DNA of 64,000 nt from Cladophialophora immunda. Taxonomy: Eukaryota; Ascomycota; Eurotiomycetes; Chaetothyriales; Herpotrichiellaceae. The translations under genes were made by a program, and so were the position numbers. Under the pieces are notes generated by a model, which made no database searches, was not told where the DNA came from, and saw only the letters and a program-made list of their open reading frames with translations. The stretch covers positions 3,348,001 through 3,412,000 of the forward strand of contig NW_015622541.1 of assembly GCF_000835495.1 (NCBI RefSeq), written 5' to 3'. Each line of letters opens with the position of its first letter. Within the stretch, counting starts at the first letter, position 1. Shown in pieces: positions 42,450 to 53,030 of this stretch.

Positions 42450-44291
42450 TCACGCAATAGAACTCGGGGTCGGTATACCGGTCAGTGGATGGAGGCTAGT
42501 CGCATTGTTCTGTTGGGTTTGCAGGACCGGTGTCCCGTCCGACGGAGAAGGGTCGTCATTGTGGTGTGTAAATAAAGAGTCTTGGGGCGGCATGTCCGTG
42601 ACGGACAAGGTAACCTCTGTCCATAGCTTTGCCACCGGCTCTGCAAATATGTAGTCCCACCACAGATATGTCGCCATAAGACTTGTGTAGGCAGTCCAGT
42701 CGGTAGCATATGGCCATCGGACCACGTATTCCTGCATCTTCTGAACAAAGTATCGCTTGTGGGGTGTGTTTAGCGCAGCAAGACCTCCGAGCATCAACGC
42801 CCACATCACCAGACAGGTGTAATCCTCTGTTTTGGTGCTCTGGTCAAGATGAGCAGTTTCTTCTGCCTGGAACACCTCGAAATTTTCCATTGCAACGCGA
42901 AGCTCTCCAGCCATCCGAGGTCTGGCACCGGTCGTGGGTGGCAGGGGAAACAATACCAAATCGCTGTAGATGAGACCAGCCACGCGGCAAAGATTCCACA
43001 AATAATCGGCCTTTTGCGGATCGAGAGTTATCCTAGGCCTAAGACTTGATAGCTTGTGGTGAGCTTCATTCGCCGCATTGACTATATCAGTCAGATTCGG
43101 GCCGTTTGGACGGCGCTCTTGGTAATGGTCCAGAGCGACAGTGACATCGCCTACAGCCCTCAAAGCGTTTGCCAGCTCCATACCTATTGGGTCTAATTGT
43201 TTGAAGCCGGTGCCCACCACCATTGACATCATGACGGCATCATGGTCAGGCTGATACTTCGGTCCTTTGAGAATGGAGAAGGTTGGAAGCACCCACGGAA
43301 AAGAAGGTGGCATACCGAGCCTCGAGCTGACCATCAGGTCGGCGCTAACACCAACATTAGCGAGAGAATAGGACAAAACGGACGGAAATGCCGACTGACA
43401 ATTGAAGAAGTTGTCGGAGTCCATATTGTTGCATAGCTTCTATCCCGCCACGTTTGACGACAACTTCCATTAGTGCTTGGATCATAGAAGGTATCACTGT
43501 AAGTCTAGCATAGAGGTGTAGATTTTGAGCAGTCGCCAAGGGAGAGGGCCGAAACGTTTCTGGAAATTGGGCCGGATTGGGGTCGGTCAGGTTTGCAACC
43601 ATGATCAATGCCATGATCAATGAATCGGGTGCCGGACCTTTGAGGTTCTGAAGCTCCTTCGTAACCAGAGCTAACCCACGAGCCTGGTGTCTCAGTCGCA
43701 GCACCTCGATCTTGTTGGGAAATCGCTCGTTGTCAGCGCCTGCGCGGACGAGGTTCGCCGCAGAAGCAACTTGCAGGTGGAACATCAATGGCCACTCTTG
43801 TCCGATGCGTTTCCAGGCTATTTTGACCGTCGACACATCATTCACCGAGGCGACAGTTATTAGCTTCGGGTGTATACTCTCATAGGCTTGCAAAAGCCGG
43901 TACATCAGCTGTAGTGAACAATTCGCAGGCTGAGTGTCAACTCACCGTAATCAAGAATTGATTGCAGATATCTCGGCAATGCGGTGTGGGGGTTCGATCC
44001 GAAAGGGTCGACCTTGTCTTGCGAAAGGTATGAGAGCGGGCTGATCTTGAATTCAGTTACCTGGACCTTGTCTTTCTCGGGCTTTGGAGTGTTGTCTTCA
44101 TGAGAGCCGGAGCCCTCGATGATCCATTTGACAACGGTCTGCCCACGCTTTGCTTTTCTCCTCGAATGTGTTACTCGAGCGGCGTGAGCCCGTGCTCGGG
44201 ACTTTTCTAACGACTTCCGGGCTGCGGCATTCGAAGGATCTTGAAACGCCACGAAATGAAAGGTATCCTTTTCCTTTTTCTGGTCAGTCAT
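42450..44291 (-). CDS. Fungal-specific transcription factor-domain protein, no visible zinc cluster
   Basis: Three exons by my reading: 44291-43946, 43886-43400 and 43344-42450; introns of 59 nt (GTGAGT..GCAAG) and 55 nt (GTCAGT..GTTAG, branch CTAAT). Frame is kept throughout, giving 575 residues. The first join reads LDYAYESIHPKLI and the second LLQFADLMVSSRLGMPPSFP. The N-terminus FHFVAFQDPSNAAARKSLEK then a basic stretch RARAHAARVTHSRRKAKRGQ is common in Pezizomycotina proteins that carry the fungal transcription factor (DUF3468-like) domain without a Zn2Cys6 cluster. The middle-to-C-terminal helical region (VVKRGGIEAM, PRFP-like SFPW block, WALMLGGLAALNTPHKRYFV) fits that domain. It is likely a nuclear regulator, possibly of the convergent hydrolase. 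Splice junctions are inferred; alternatives at the first intron break the frame. Confidence 0.75.
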
Positions 44292-46327
44292 CGTGATATC
44301 CTGAGCGAACGCGGCAGCCTCGATAATCCTTTTCGAAATTGTCGAAGAAGAGCTTGTCGGGTTGAAGCAACAAAATCAATCCAGACTGCATAAGCGGTGT
44401 TGAGGTGGGTGCTATATCTGGAACAAAACGGAGGGGCCTAGGCTAGACGCGTGTTGCTAGCGTGGGCCGTCTGTCAGAGCCTGGAATGAAAAAAACCACT
44501 ATTCGATTAATGTCTTCCATCGATATGCATTGCTCTGCCGATAGTTCGGGAGCATGCTGAGGTAACAGAGATGGGCCTCGACGTAGAAATAAAGTGTCTA
44601 GAAGAAGCAGCAGACAGCTGAGCTCTGGCTACTCCGAAGCTGTCGCGTAGACTGGTGGGCTGCAACCCGCATGCACACTTAGTCATCTTTGCTGCTAATC
44701 ACAAACAGAAAATGGTGCCCGAAAGAAGCAGATGGTGACAATGACCCGTGCGAATGGCCAAAGATCCGAATAATCCATCATGAGCGCCTATTGGAGAATC
44801 GTGAAGGGTGGTGAACATGGAGAGGCAACCCGTAAGCCACCCGAGCGTAACAAATCCATTATATAAACCATGCCGGTGTCAGTCAGCCAAAACATTCCCG
44901 ACGCGAACGCCGGAGATGTGCATATCTGGAGTGCCGCTGACAAAGTTGATGTATCTTGTATGGCTGAACAATAATACAGCCAATGGATAGGGACCAGTTT
45001 CAGAAAGTGAGCATCCATGCTGAGCACACACGATACTCTGCGAGGTCGGGAGGAACGGCCTCAGATTCATCCCCCGTGCTCCCCGTGCTTCTCGTGCTCA
45101 ATTTGGCATCACAATCAAAGTCACGTCTAGTGATTCTCTTAGAGGAATAAAAAGTATTTGCTTTGCCTCGGAACATGAACATCGAGCGGTGATACATGCC
45201 TCTTCTGGGATGAGGGCCCGTTGGCGGCTGATCCGGGGAAATGAGATGGGCAAGGGGCGAACCTACTTGAGCCGCCGCACGCCAATTCGAGGGTGTTGTG
45301 CCGAGGCTCGACTGAGGACTTTAACGAGGGCTTCGGATCCAAGAGAGTGAGTACAAAGCACATTGCAAGGCACAGAATCACATAGGGCATAGCATAATTC
45401 GACCTGAAGTAAGAGGGAATGAGAATGGTGGGCACATCTAAGTAAGAACCAAAGTGAAGGAAAATGGCATAGACAGCGAGGAAAAGTGAAATCCCGCTTT
45501 TTAGTTGAGCCATAGACGCTAACTATCTTGGGAGTAGTGCATTTCCTTGTGCCAACGTCCCTAAACATATGATTGGCCAACAGCGTCTCTCCTCTCATTT
45601 CACTTCCGCACTGCCATTCGACCTCTTCCTCCACCTCCTCGAACCTGATCGCGTCCTCCCTCAACTTCATGCAACGCTTCGCCTCTGGCGCGATTTGCCT
45701 ACAGTTCTTGAACTTGCTTTTCCTGTTGGCCAGAGCACTATCGCCCATCACACGCTCTTCGCACGGCTCATTTACTCCACGTGGAAATGGCTGGCCGATC
45801 GAGGGAGCCAACCAACATCAGCTTGGCCGAACGTGGCTGGCCAAATTCCCTATTTCTACCCGATCCTGATTCCTCGAGATTACGTCTCCTTCCTCGGTCT
45901 TTCAGCCTCGACTTCTATCGCCTGCCAACCCTGTTCAACTACTGACTACCTGCATTAGCTTCAAGGTCGATGCGCAAGCTTGTGGGGAAGATGCGGGCTC
46001 TGGTATCCATTACCTGTATCGCTGCCTCAATGCTGTGTTATCCCTAGGAACTCGATACTTCATATGAAGCATCTGCCGCCGACCTCGTCTCAGTCTATTA
46101 TTCATTCCTCCCACCAGCACGAGACCTTCCCTTCCCGGTCGTGTTTCGTTTCTTTCATTGCTTTAGTCTCTCATCCGAGTGCTTCCTCTGCCGAAGCCTT
46201 CCATTCTCTTATCGCTATCGCTCCTTGTACACCTTTATTCATCCCCTAGCTGCACCTTTGCCTCTCTGGGCTCACGCTCGCTTCTCTGTGTCCTTACTGT
46301 CCAAGGACTTTCATTCTTTTCCCCAAC
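44292..46327. other. 2 kb divergent region between transcription factor and lipase genes
   Basis: Holds the promoters of both genes. The stretch from about 45980 to 46327 is pyrimidine-rich, as expected of a fungal leader ahead of the lipase start. A short reverse frame at 45139-45513 encodes two hydrophobic segments and is discussed as a finding. A CCCGTGCT-like octamer recurs three times near 45067-45095. Confidence 0.5.
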
Positions 46328-47422
46328 ATGTCTTTCGCTTCTATTTATGTACCGATCCTTCTGCTGTTAACCCTCGCCAACGCCGCACCGTTTGCGCTTC
46401 AAAAGAGAGGTGTTTGCTGATCTCCATGAATGAGAGGTATTCGCGCTGACATCTTCCTTCAGCCATTTCCCAAGATTTGTTCAACCAACTGTCGTTCTTT
46501 GAACAATACTCGGCAGCTGCATATTGTCCGAACAATAACGTGGCCTCTTCCACCTCCAATATTACGTGCGCAGCCGGGAACTGCCCCCTTGTTCAAACCG
46601 CCGGGGCAGAGTCACTACTTGAATTTCAAAAGTAGGCAATGTCCATACCCTCCATTCTGTTCTGCGGTGGATATGAGCAGGGCTGACGTCTTTCTCCTCA
46701 CAGTGAAGGGCTTGCGGACTCAACTGGATTCGTTGCCGTCGACCACACAAACCAAATGATAGTAATGTCCTTTCGAGGCACTACATCATTCGGAAACATT
46801 CTCGCAGACATCAATTTGGTGATGGTCCCTTGGGACGTGTGCGACTTGTGCACTGCACACTCTGGCTTCCTCGACTCCTGGCAGACTGTCAAGCCACAGA
46901 TTCAGGGAGTGCTCGCCAGCGCCAAAGCTAGCTATCCCTCGTACAAAATTATTGCTACGGGCCATAGCCTCGGCGGTGCAGTAGCGACGCTGGCTGCTGC
47001 TGACCTGAGAGGGTCAGGCTACAGCATTGCTTTGGTATGTCGGCTTCCGCGACCGACCTAAATCCGCGAATCATTAGACTAACTTTGGCTCAAAGTACAC
47101 ATACGGTTCTCCGATGGTTGGGAACTACTTTCTGGCGACATTTATCACGAACCAGTCGGGTGGCAACTACCGCGTGACCCACGCCCAGGACCTCGTCCCC
47201 AAGCTGCCAGGCTACCCAATCTTCGCGCACGTTTCGCCCGAATACTGGATCACGTCACCCACCAACGCAGCCGTGACGGTGAATGACATCCAGGAGAGCT
47301 CCGGCGTGATTGACTTGCAGGGCAACCAGGGACAACTTGACAGTAGTATTGAGGACCATGGTTGGTATTTCAATAGCATTGCAGCCTGTTCGCCGGGACT
47401 GGGGTCGGAGTTGGTCAGGTAA
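46328..47422 (+). CDS. Secreted class 3 lipase (fungal triacylglycerol lipase/feruloyl esterase fold)
   Basis: Four exons: 46328-46409, 46463-46631, 46704-47034, 47096-47422; introns of 53, 72 and 61 nt, all GT..AG, and phases agree. The product is 302 residues. A signal peptide (IYVPILLLLTLANAA, about 1-20) is followed by Lys26-Arg27, a kexin-type site. The mature part has FNQLSFFEQYSAAAYCP, MIVMSFRGTTSFGN (oxyanion region) and the nucleophile elbow TGHSLGGAVA with Ser172. The acid is Asp226 in VTHAQDLVPKLPG and the base His282 in IEDHGWYF. Family members such as Thermomyces lipase and feruloyl esterase A share this triad and the YGSPMVGN motif after the third intron. Cys pairs suggest disulfides. 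Whether it prefers lipids or feruloyl esters is not evident. It is divergent from the transcription factor. Confidence 0.93.
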
Positions 47423-48745
47423 ACGATAACGCGCGGTGATATGGGGGTTCTTGGCATGGTAAGAGCATCGCTTTCACAGTGATGCCCATGGTTCACTAGG
47501 CGTCAGGCGGATCTCTTTCTTTTTGGCGTGTTGGGCACACAAAGGCTGTTAATAATTCCGAGGCGTGGCCTGAGACTTATACAAAATGAGATATCTGCCC
47601 CAACCACTTACCTCTCTCTCATGGAACAAGGAGTGAGGCCGCTGGTTTGCCATTTTCAGGAGGTTGCTCTTCTGTTCTGCATTGCATGTGCACCCAGCGT
47701 GCGCCGGCGTCGGGGTCGATCACTAATGTTCTCTCCTAAATCCTCGTCCAAGGTGGTATTCGAGGGTGAGAAGCCCCCTTGTTGCTGCCTGATATACGCC
47801 CTTCGTCGACTGCTTGCGGCCCTTACTCGTAGGTCCAGTCAATGAGGATTCGACGGCCGCAGCTGAGTAATTGACCTCTCTGGGATAGAAAGGCAGCAAG
47901 ATTACGATTCCATTTTTGCGGCCGCCGGCATGCGAAAATTCGTTTGCCATTTGAGCTCACACAATTGGACGATAAGACACCTCACAGTCTCGGCGAGAGA
48001 AAGACCAATCGGGCCTCTTGAGGGCAAGCGACTGGAACGCCTTAGCACGGACTCTCTCCTTGGGTTGGGAGGAGAGGAGGAGGAACGAAGCAACAATATT
48101 TTACCACGAGGCTGGCTGGGACTGGGGGTGGAAGTAACATGCGCTATTCGTGACTGAGAGCCTCTCAATGACGTCCTTGTCCTCTTCATAATTCTAGTCT
48201 CTTCCAACAAATACGTAGGATTAGGGAGGTGGGAGACAAAGCCTGAACGAACCCCGACAGCTCGGTTTCTCCAGAACCAAGGCCAAGGGACCAATGAGGC
48301 AACCCCGGTTATATACAGTTGGCTTGGAAGTCGGCAAAGTGTGGGGTTGAACGCCCGGTCTATGAGGGCCGCAACTCTCCACAGCTTGTTGATCTCTTCC
48401 CCCTCCTCCTCTTCGGATCCGTGATGACAGGAAGAGGAGGAGGACGGGTGAACGGGACAACAATTGCGCCTGGCTGGAGGCGTAATCTGGGAATTAGTCA
48501 ACCGGGGGTTGAGACGTGGATTAGCAAACCCAAACAACTACCCCGCCTCGTAACGAACAGACTAACCGGTGCGAAATGGGCTATGTACCCGGCGTGGGAG
48601 TCCAAGAGGTGTAGGTATGTGCGTGCATGATATAACCTCGCTCGGTCTGTAGACTGTTCTCCGTAGATAAACCATCAAGTGCCATCAACTCCACTGTCGA
48701 CGACAACATCATCACCAGCAAAGCACCCAGCACCTACTTCAGACC
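47423..48745. other. Intergenic region between lipase and lactonase-like genes
   Basis: About 1.3 kb. A reverse open frame of 211 codons (47902-48537) lacks an ATG start and looks like low-complexity shadow. CCAAT-type boxes occur at about 48005 and 48288. No gene is recognised. Confidence 0.5.
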
Positions 48746-49784
48746 ATGGCGTCGTCTAATATCGCGGCCCTGCTCACGCAGGCTCAAATCCCAGCATTCA
48801 AATGCCCACCGGGAACAAAGATGCATTTCTTGGATCTCGGCATCCTCCAGGGTGATGAAGGATGGTAAGGAACCCCATGCAATGTTTGGGAGGGCATTAG
48901 AATGGCTTGTTGTCTTTGGATCAACCCAGGTCCTGACTTTTTTGCGACAGGCTGCTTCGTGGCGCAAACACCAGCACCTTGAGCAATAAGAACCCGGAGA
49001 ACAAGCGTCGTGATTTGATTGTTTTGGCGGCCTTGATCGAATACCCAGGTGTCGGATGCATTCTCTTCGAGACGGGGTGTGCGGAGGATCTTCAAATCGT
49101 ACGTGTCCCTTTTGGGCGTCTGATGCTTGATACATACGAAGTATGATCGATGCAACTCACCATCAACGCACTCGACCACAGGCATGGCCGGCGCCCCTTA
49201 CCGATGTCTTTCCCCGGACTGTGTATGACGAGAAGCACAAACTCCCGGCAGCCATCAAGGCCACCGGCAACGACATCAAGGACGTGAAAGCCGTCGTGAT
49301 CGGCCACTTGCACCTGGATCACGCGGGCGGGCTTGAGCATTTTATGGACACGGATGTGCCCATTTTTGTGCACGAGGAAGAATTCAAGCACGCCTGCTGG
49401 GCTGTCGCCACGGGCGCCGACCTGGGCGTCTACCTCCCCGGATACATGAGCCTCGAGCGTCTGAAGTGGAACACCTTCACCGAGGACCATCTGGATTTGT
49501 ATCAGGGCATCACGCTCCACCATTCTCCAGGCCATACACCGGGTCTTTGTATCATGCAGGTCAACCTCGAGCAGAGCGGGACATGGATCTGGACAACGGA
49601 CCAGTTCCATATTGCGGACAACTATGAGCTCAGTCATCCACACGGCTGGCTGGCCCGGGATCATAACGCCTGGATCAAGAGCTTGAAGATGATCCAGCGG
49701 CTGCAGAGGCTCTTCGATGCAAAGCTGGTGTTCGGGCATGATATGGATGTTGCCAAGAAGTATATGGGGAAGTCATATGAATGA
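48746..49784 (+). CDS. Metallo-beta-lactamase-fold hydrolase, N-acyl-homoserine lactonase-like
   Basis: Three exons: 48746-48864, 48951-49098 and 49182-49784; introns of 86 and 83 nt (GTAAGG..GACAG, GTACGT..CACAG). Joins read GDEGWLLRGANTST and DLQIAWPAPLTDVFP. The product is 289 residues. The metal set of the superfamily is complete: His131, His133, Asp135, His136 (HLHLDHAGG), His207 (SPGHTPG), Asp229 (TTDQFH) and His275 (FGHDMD). The N-terminal MHFLDLGIL and FETG pattern and the spacing match the AttM/AiiA lactonase-like branch, which binds two zinc ions and opens lactones. In bacteria these enzymes inactivate quorum signals; in fungi the substrates are mostly unknown. No signal peptide is seen, so the enzyme is probably cytosolic. 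Confidence 0.9.
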
Positions 49785-50405
49785 CCTCGCTTCATGGAGG
49801 CTGGACAAGTAGGCATCGGAACGACCTCAATCGAGTGAGCAGGAGTCATGGTGTGGAGGAAGCATGGGACAAGGAGCAAGTCGCTGGGCGGTAGGAAGTG
49901 TATAGCATCGGTTTAAGATGCTTGTCCGCCATAGTCCTGTATGAATGATGGACAGAAGAACACGAAATCATTGCATCAATCCGAGGCATCTTTTGTCTTG
50001 TTCGCGAGCAGAAGCTTTGAAGACAGGCTTATTGGGCAATGATTTCTTCTTAACCCAGCACCGGGCTGAGCGGATGCGAGAAGGATTCTTATGGTGGTGA
50101 CCACGGATGAATACCATGCTCAGCTCCGATAATTGAGGCAAGTACCTCGTCTCGTAGGCTCATGAAAGGTGGAAGGCCCAGGTATTGGCATACTGGGGTA
50201 GGAAGATATTGGCAAAGTGATGCAAGATGCTTGATTCCCATCATTCGCGTAGTCAGAGCACTGAAAAAGGGGCCATCACGTGACGTAGATGCGGACTTGG
50301 ATCGCTACGACACGTTCCGAGGATTCCTCTACATCAAGTCCATTGTAAACTCAACATCTCATCTCAGAGCGGCTGCAGAGGGACAGCCTTCGGGCGTTGA
50401 GGGCC
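49785..50405. other. Intergenic region between lactonase-like and rhomboid genes
   Basis: About 620 bp with no recognisable gene. The rhomboid frame is open to a TTG at 50397, but the first ATG is at 50406. Confidence 0.55.
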
Positions 50406-52211
50406 ATGAACAATGTTGGAACGGTAGCTCTGCGAATAGCCAGAATTGGCGTACAAGCCTCGCCCTCCCACTCCCCTCTCAGGCCCATTTCGCGGGCATG
50501 GCTGCTGGCTTCATTTTCCTGTCATGGCCAGGAGTCTCTTGCATACCAGCGATCGCGCAATCCACTGCTTGAACCTCCCTTACTGGGAGTCCAGTTCCGC
50601 ACCTTCTCGCAGTCTACGCGATGCAGCTTCCGCCAGTCTTCCATGGTACAGAAACTCAAACCGTATGGAGCCGACAACAAGCCCGAAAAAGGCCTGAAAT
50701 TTCAGGACGCCGACCTCAGCAGAGAGCAGATATTATCCATCTTCGGACGCCATGCCCCTCCTACTCAATTTGCGAACCGATTGCTCCGGGTCCTCCACGG
50801 CCGCCGCCACGACGGAACGCTGGACCTGCCACTCCCCAAAGACGTCGAGTCGCAGCTAGGGAAATTTCCTCATGCTGTCGAGGACAGTCTACACTATTTA
50901 AGACAGGCATATCCAATCGACGAAGATGAGGCGATTTTGTACCGTATCGAACGGGAAGAGGACGAACTTGAAAAGGACCACCCTTCGGTTCTGATGCAAA
51001 GGGGACAAGATATTGGTCTGTACAGAGCACATACAGCACCAGAAGAATCATATTACGGGCCCCAGAGCGGGCACTATCAGGCTGAACTCAGTGAAAGAGA
51101 AGGCGACCCATACGGAAAGAGTGAGCTGGACAGGATCCGCGCCGAAAATGAAGCCAGACGTGAAAAGGAAGAGGCGGAGTTACAGGCACAAATCGACAAG
51201 GAGATGGAGAAAGCCCAAAAGGCCCAGATTGAGCGATCCAAAGCCCTCGCTCAACGACCGGAACAAGGGTTAGAGACGGCCAAGGAGCTGAGACCGCCCA
51301 ACAGTTTTGAGAAATGGGTGCTAAGAGCTCGAAACCGAGCGCAGTCAAAGCTGACGCTCGAATCGCCAGAGATCGCTCAGATGTCTATGTTGCGACGTCT
51401 ATTTCCCTCACTTCTCCTAGTGGCCCTGTTATGCGGTGGCTCCTACATCTTTGCCCAAGCCTGGACTCGACCAAAGCAGTCCGACCGACTCTTTCCGGAT
51501 GTGTCGCTTTCATTTGCAACCATTGGCACTCTGATTGCCATCAACACCGCCGTCTGGCTTGCTTGGAAGTTCCCGCCTTGCTGGTCCATGCTGAACAAGT
51601 ACTTCTTGTTTGTTCCCGCTTATCCTTATGCACTCAGCATGATTGGAAACCTGTTTAGCCACCAAACACTATGGCACTTGACGATGAACATGGGGGCTTT
51701 GGCGATCTTCGGTCTTCCTCTTCACGAAGAAATTGGCCGCGGCAATTTTCTGTCCATTTACTTTACTTCAGGGTTGATAGGAGGCTTCTTGAGTTTTGCG
51801 CGCCACCTTGCTCAACGCAATCTGGCAACGTCTGTTCTTGGGGCGAGTGGGTGCGTGTATGGCATCATATCTGCATATCTTGCCCTTCATTCCCGGTAAG
51901 GACCAGTTCCCGCGCTTATCAGAACTCACTGACCCGCCCGTGACAGTGACAACTTCTCTCTTATCTTCATTCCCCACGACTGGACGGATAAGTTGTCTTT
52001 CAGCGGCCAGACAGTTCTGGTACTCCTCACTGCGAGTCAGGTTTTTGGAGCACTGGGGCGTTTGGGAAGGTACGACTACATTGACCACCTAGGAGGAATG
52101 GCGGTGGGATACGTCTATGCTCGATGGCTGCAGAGTAACGGGCACAGGCGAAGGGAAGACACGACCAGACTGGGTTCATGGTGGACGAACCTGGTCGGGA
52201 AAAAGCCGTGA
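50406..52211 (+). CDS. PCP1: Mitochondrial rhomboid protease (PARL/Pcp1 type)
   Basis: Two exons, 50406-51895 and 51947-52211, with a 51-nt intron (GTAAGG..GACAG); the join reads LHSRDNFSLIFIPHDW. The product is 584 residues. The N-terminus is rich in Arg, Ser and Ala without acids for about 90 residues, as in a mitochondrial targeting peptide. A charged middle region with a coiled coil (AENEARREKEEAELQAQIDK, about 245-300) precedes the membrane part. The catalytic motifs are present: TLWHLTMNMGALA in one helix, the nucleophile Ser481 in LGASGCVYG, and His544 in YIDHLGGMAVGY. Pcp1-type rhomboids cleave inner-membrane proteins such as the OPA1/Mgm1 GTPase and cytochrome c peroxidase. One extra hydrophobic helix (LFPSLLLVALLCGGSYIFA) precedes the core, as in the PARL class. 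The long coiled-coil insertion is typical of filamentous fungal forms, as far as I recall. Confidence 0.92.
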
Positions 52212-53030
52212 GGATGTATGCTCAACCTGGAACTGAAGCCCCTCGACTTCATTCGCAGAACAGCCAAAACCGCGTTCGTATTCAGTGTTTATTACTCTGA
52301 CCCGAGCTGGACATGAGAGGGAGAACTCCAAGTACTCCCATTCGGATCCGGAAGTCTTCACATGGACATTCAACGACCATTCTGGACAAGGCCGGTTCCG
52401 AGACACTGATTCACAAATTGCGCAGTCGTCCTCACAAAGACTGGCTCACTGGCGTTTGTGAAGGTCATGCTGCTACAGATGAAGATGTATTGCAGCAAGA
52501 TGTCGATATCCCGGTTGACTCCTGTAGCGCAGCACAGCCCCCGGGCTGTGGAGGTTGAATAGAGAATGATTCCACTCATGTACAAGATGTCACCATTAGC
52601 TACCAATCTAAGGGCCTTGAAACGGATGCCATTGTTGTCCACTGCTTTCTTCCTCAGCCCCTGTTTTGACGACTGTCAGTTCAATGTAGTCTCCTCCCAT
52701 ATCTCGAGCATTCTGAGGGACGATGGATGATATCCAAAGGCCCTTCAAGCCGATCGCGGAGTCTGCGTCGGGCGTCCGCCCCGCCGACGTCACAGGCTCC
52801 GATTCGTCAGAGCAAGACAATTTGGACAGATTTCCGCCATGAATATCACCATTTCCATTTGCTCCAACATCCCAAGTATCCCACTTCTCACGCCGCAATT
52901 TTTTCTCTTCTCGCGTGCTTGCGCCTGGCCCTTGGCGCTCGAAGCCGCTCCACTGCAGATTCAGGCGCCGTCAGGGCTCGGCCTCACACCACCTTCTCGG
53001 TCTCACACATACACGCATCCCTTGCCTCCA
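52212..53030. other. Intergenic region upstream of CIA1
   Basis: About 820 bp. The CIA1 frame is open from an ATG at 52839, but the 64 extra residues look unlike the family and include leader-type pyrimidine-rich sequence. No other gene is seen. Confidence 0.55.

Noticed and set aside
43887..43945. Shorter first intron of the transcription factor ending at the AG near 43909
   Set aside because: That acceptor shifts the frame into an early stop; the GCAAG acceptor keeps the frame into exon 2.
45569..45958. Forward 129-codon frame near the lipase promoter
   Set aside because: No recognisable domain; overlaps other equally open frames and lies in pyrimidine-rich leader-like DNA.
47902..48537. 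211-codon reverse frame between lipase and lactonase genes
   Set aside because: Begins at TTG with no early ATG and is Ser/Pro/Arg low complexity.
41588..49784. Secondary-metabolite biosynthetic cluster
   Set aside because: No polyketide synthase, non-ribosomal peptide synthetase, terpene synthase, P450 or transporter is present, only hydrolases and one regulator.
52839..53030. 64-residue N-terminal extension of CIA1
   Set aside because: The sequence is unlike the family and pyrimidine-rich; the Met at 53031 precedes the first blade at the usual distance. It cannot be excluded as a leader peptide.
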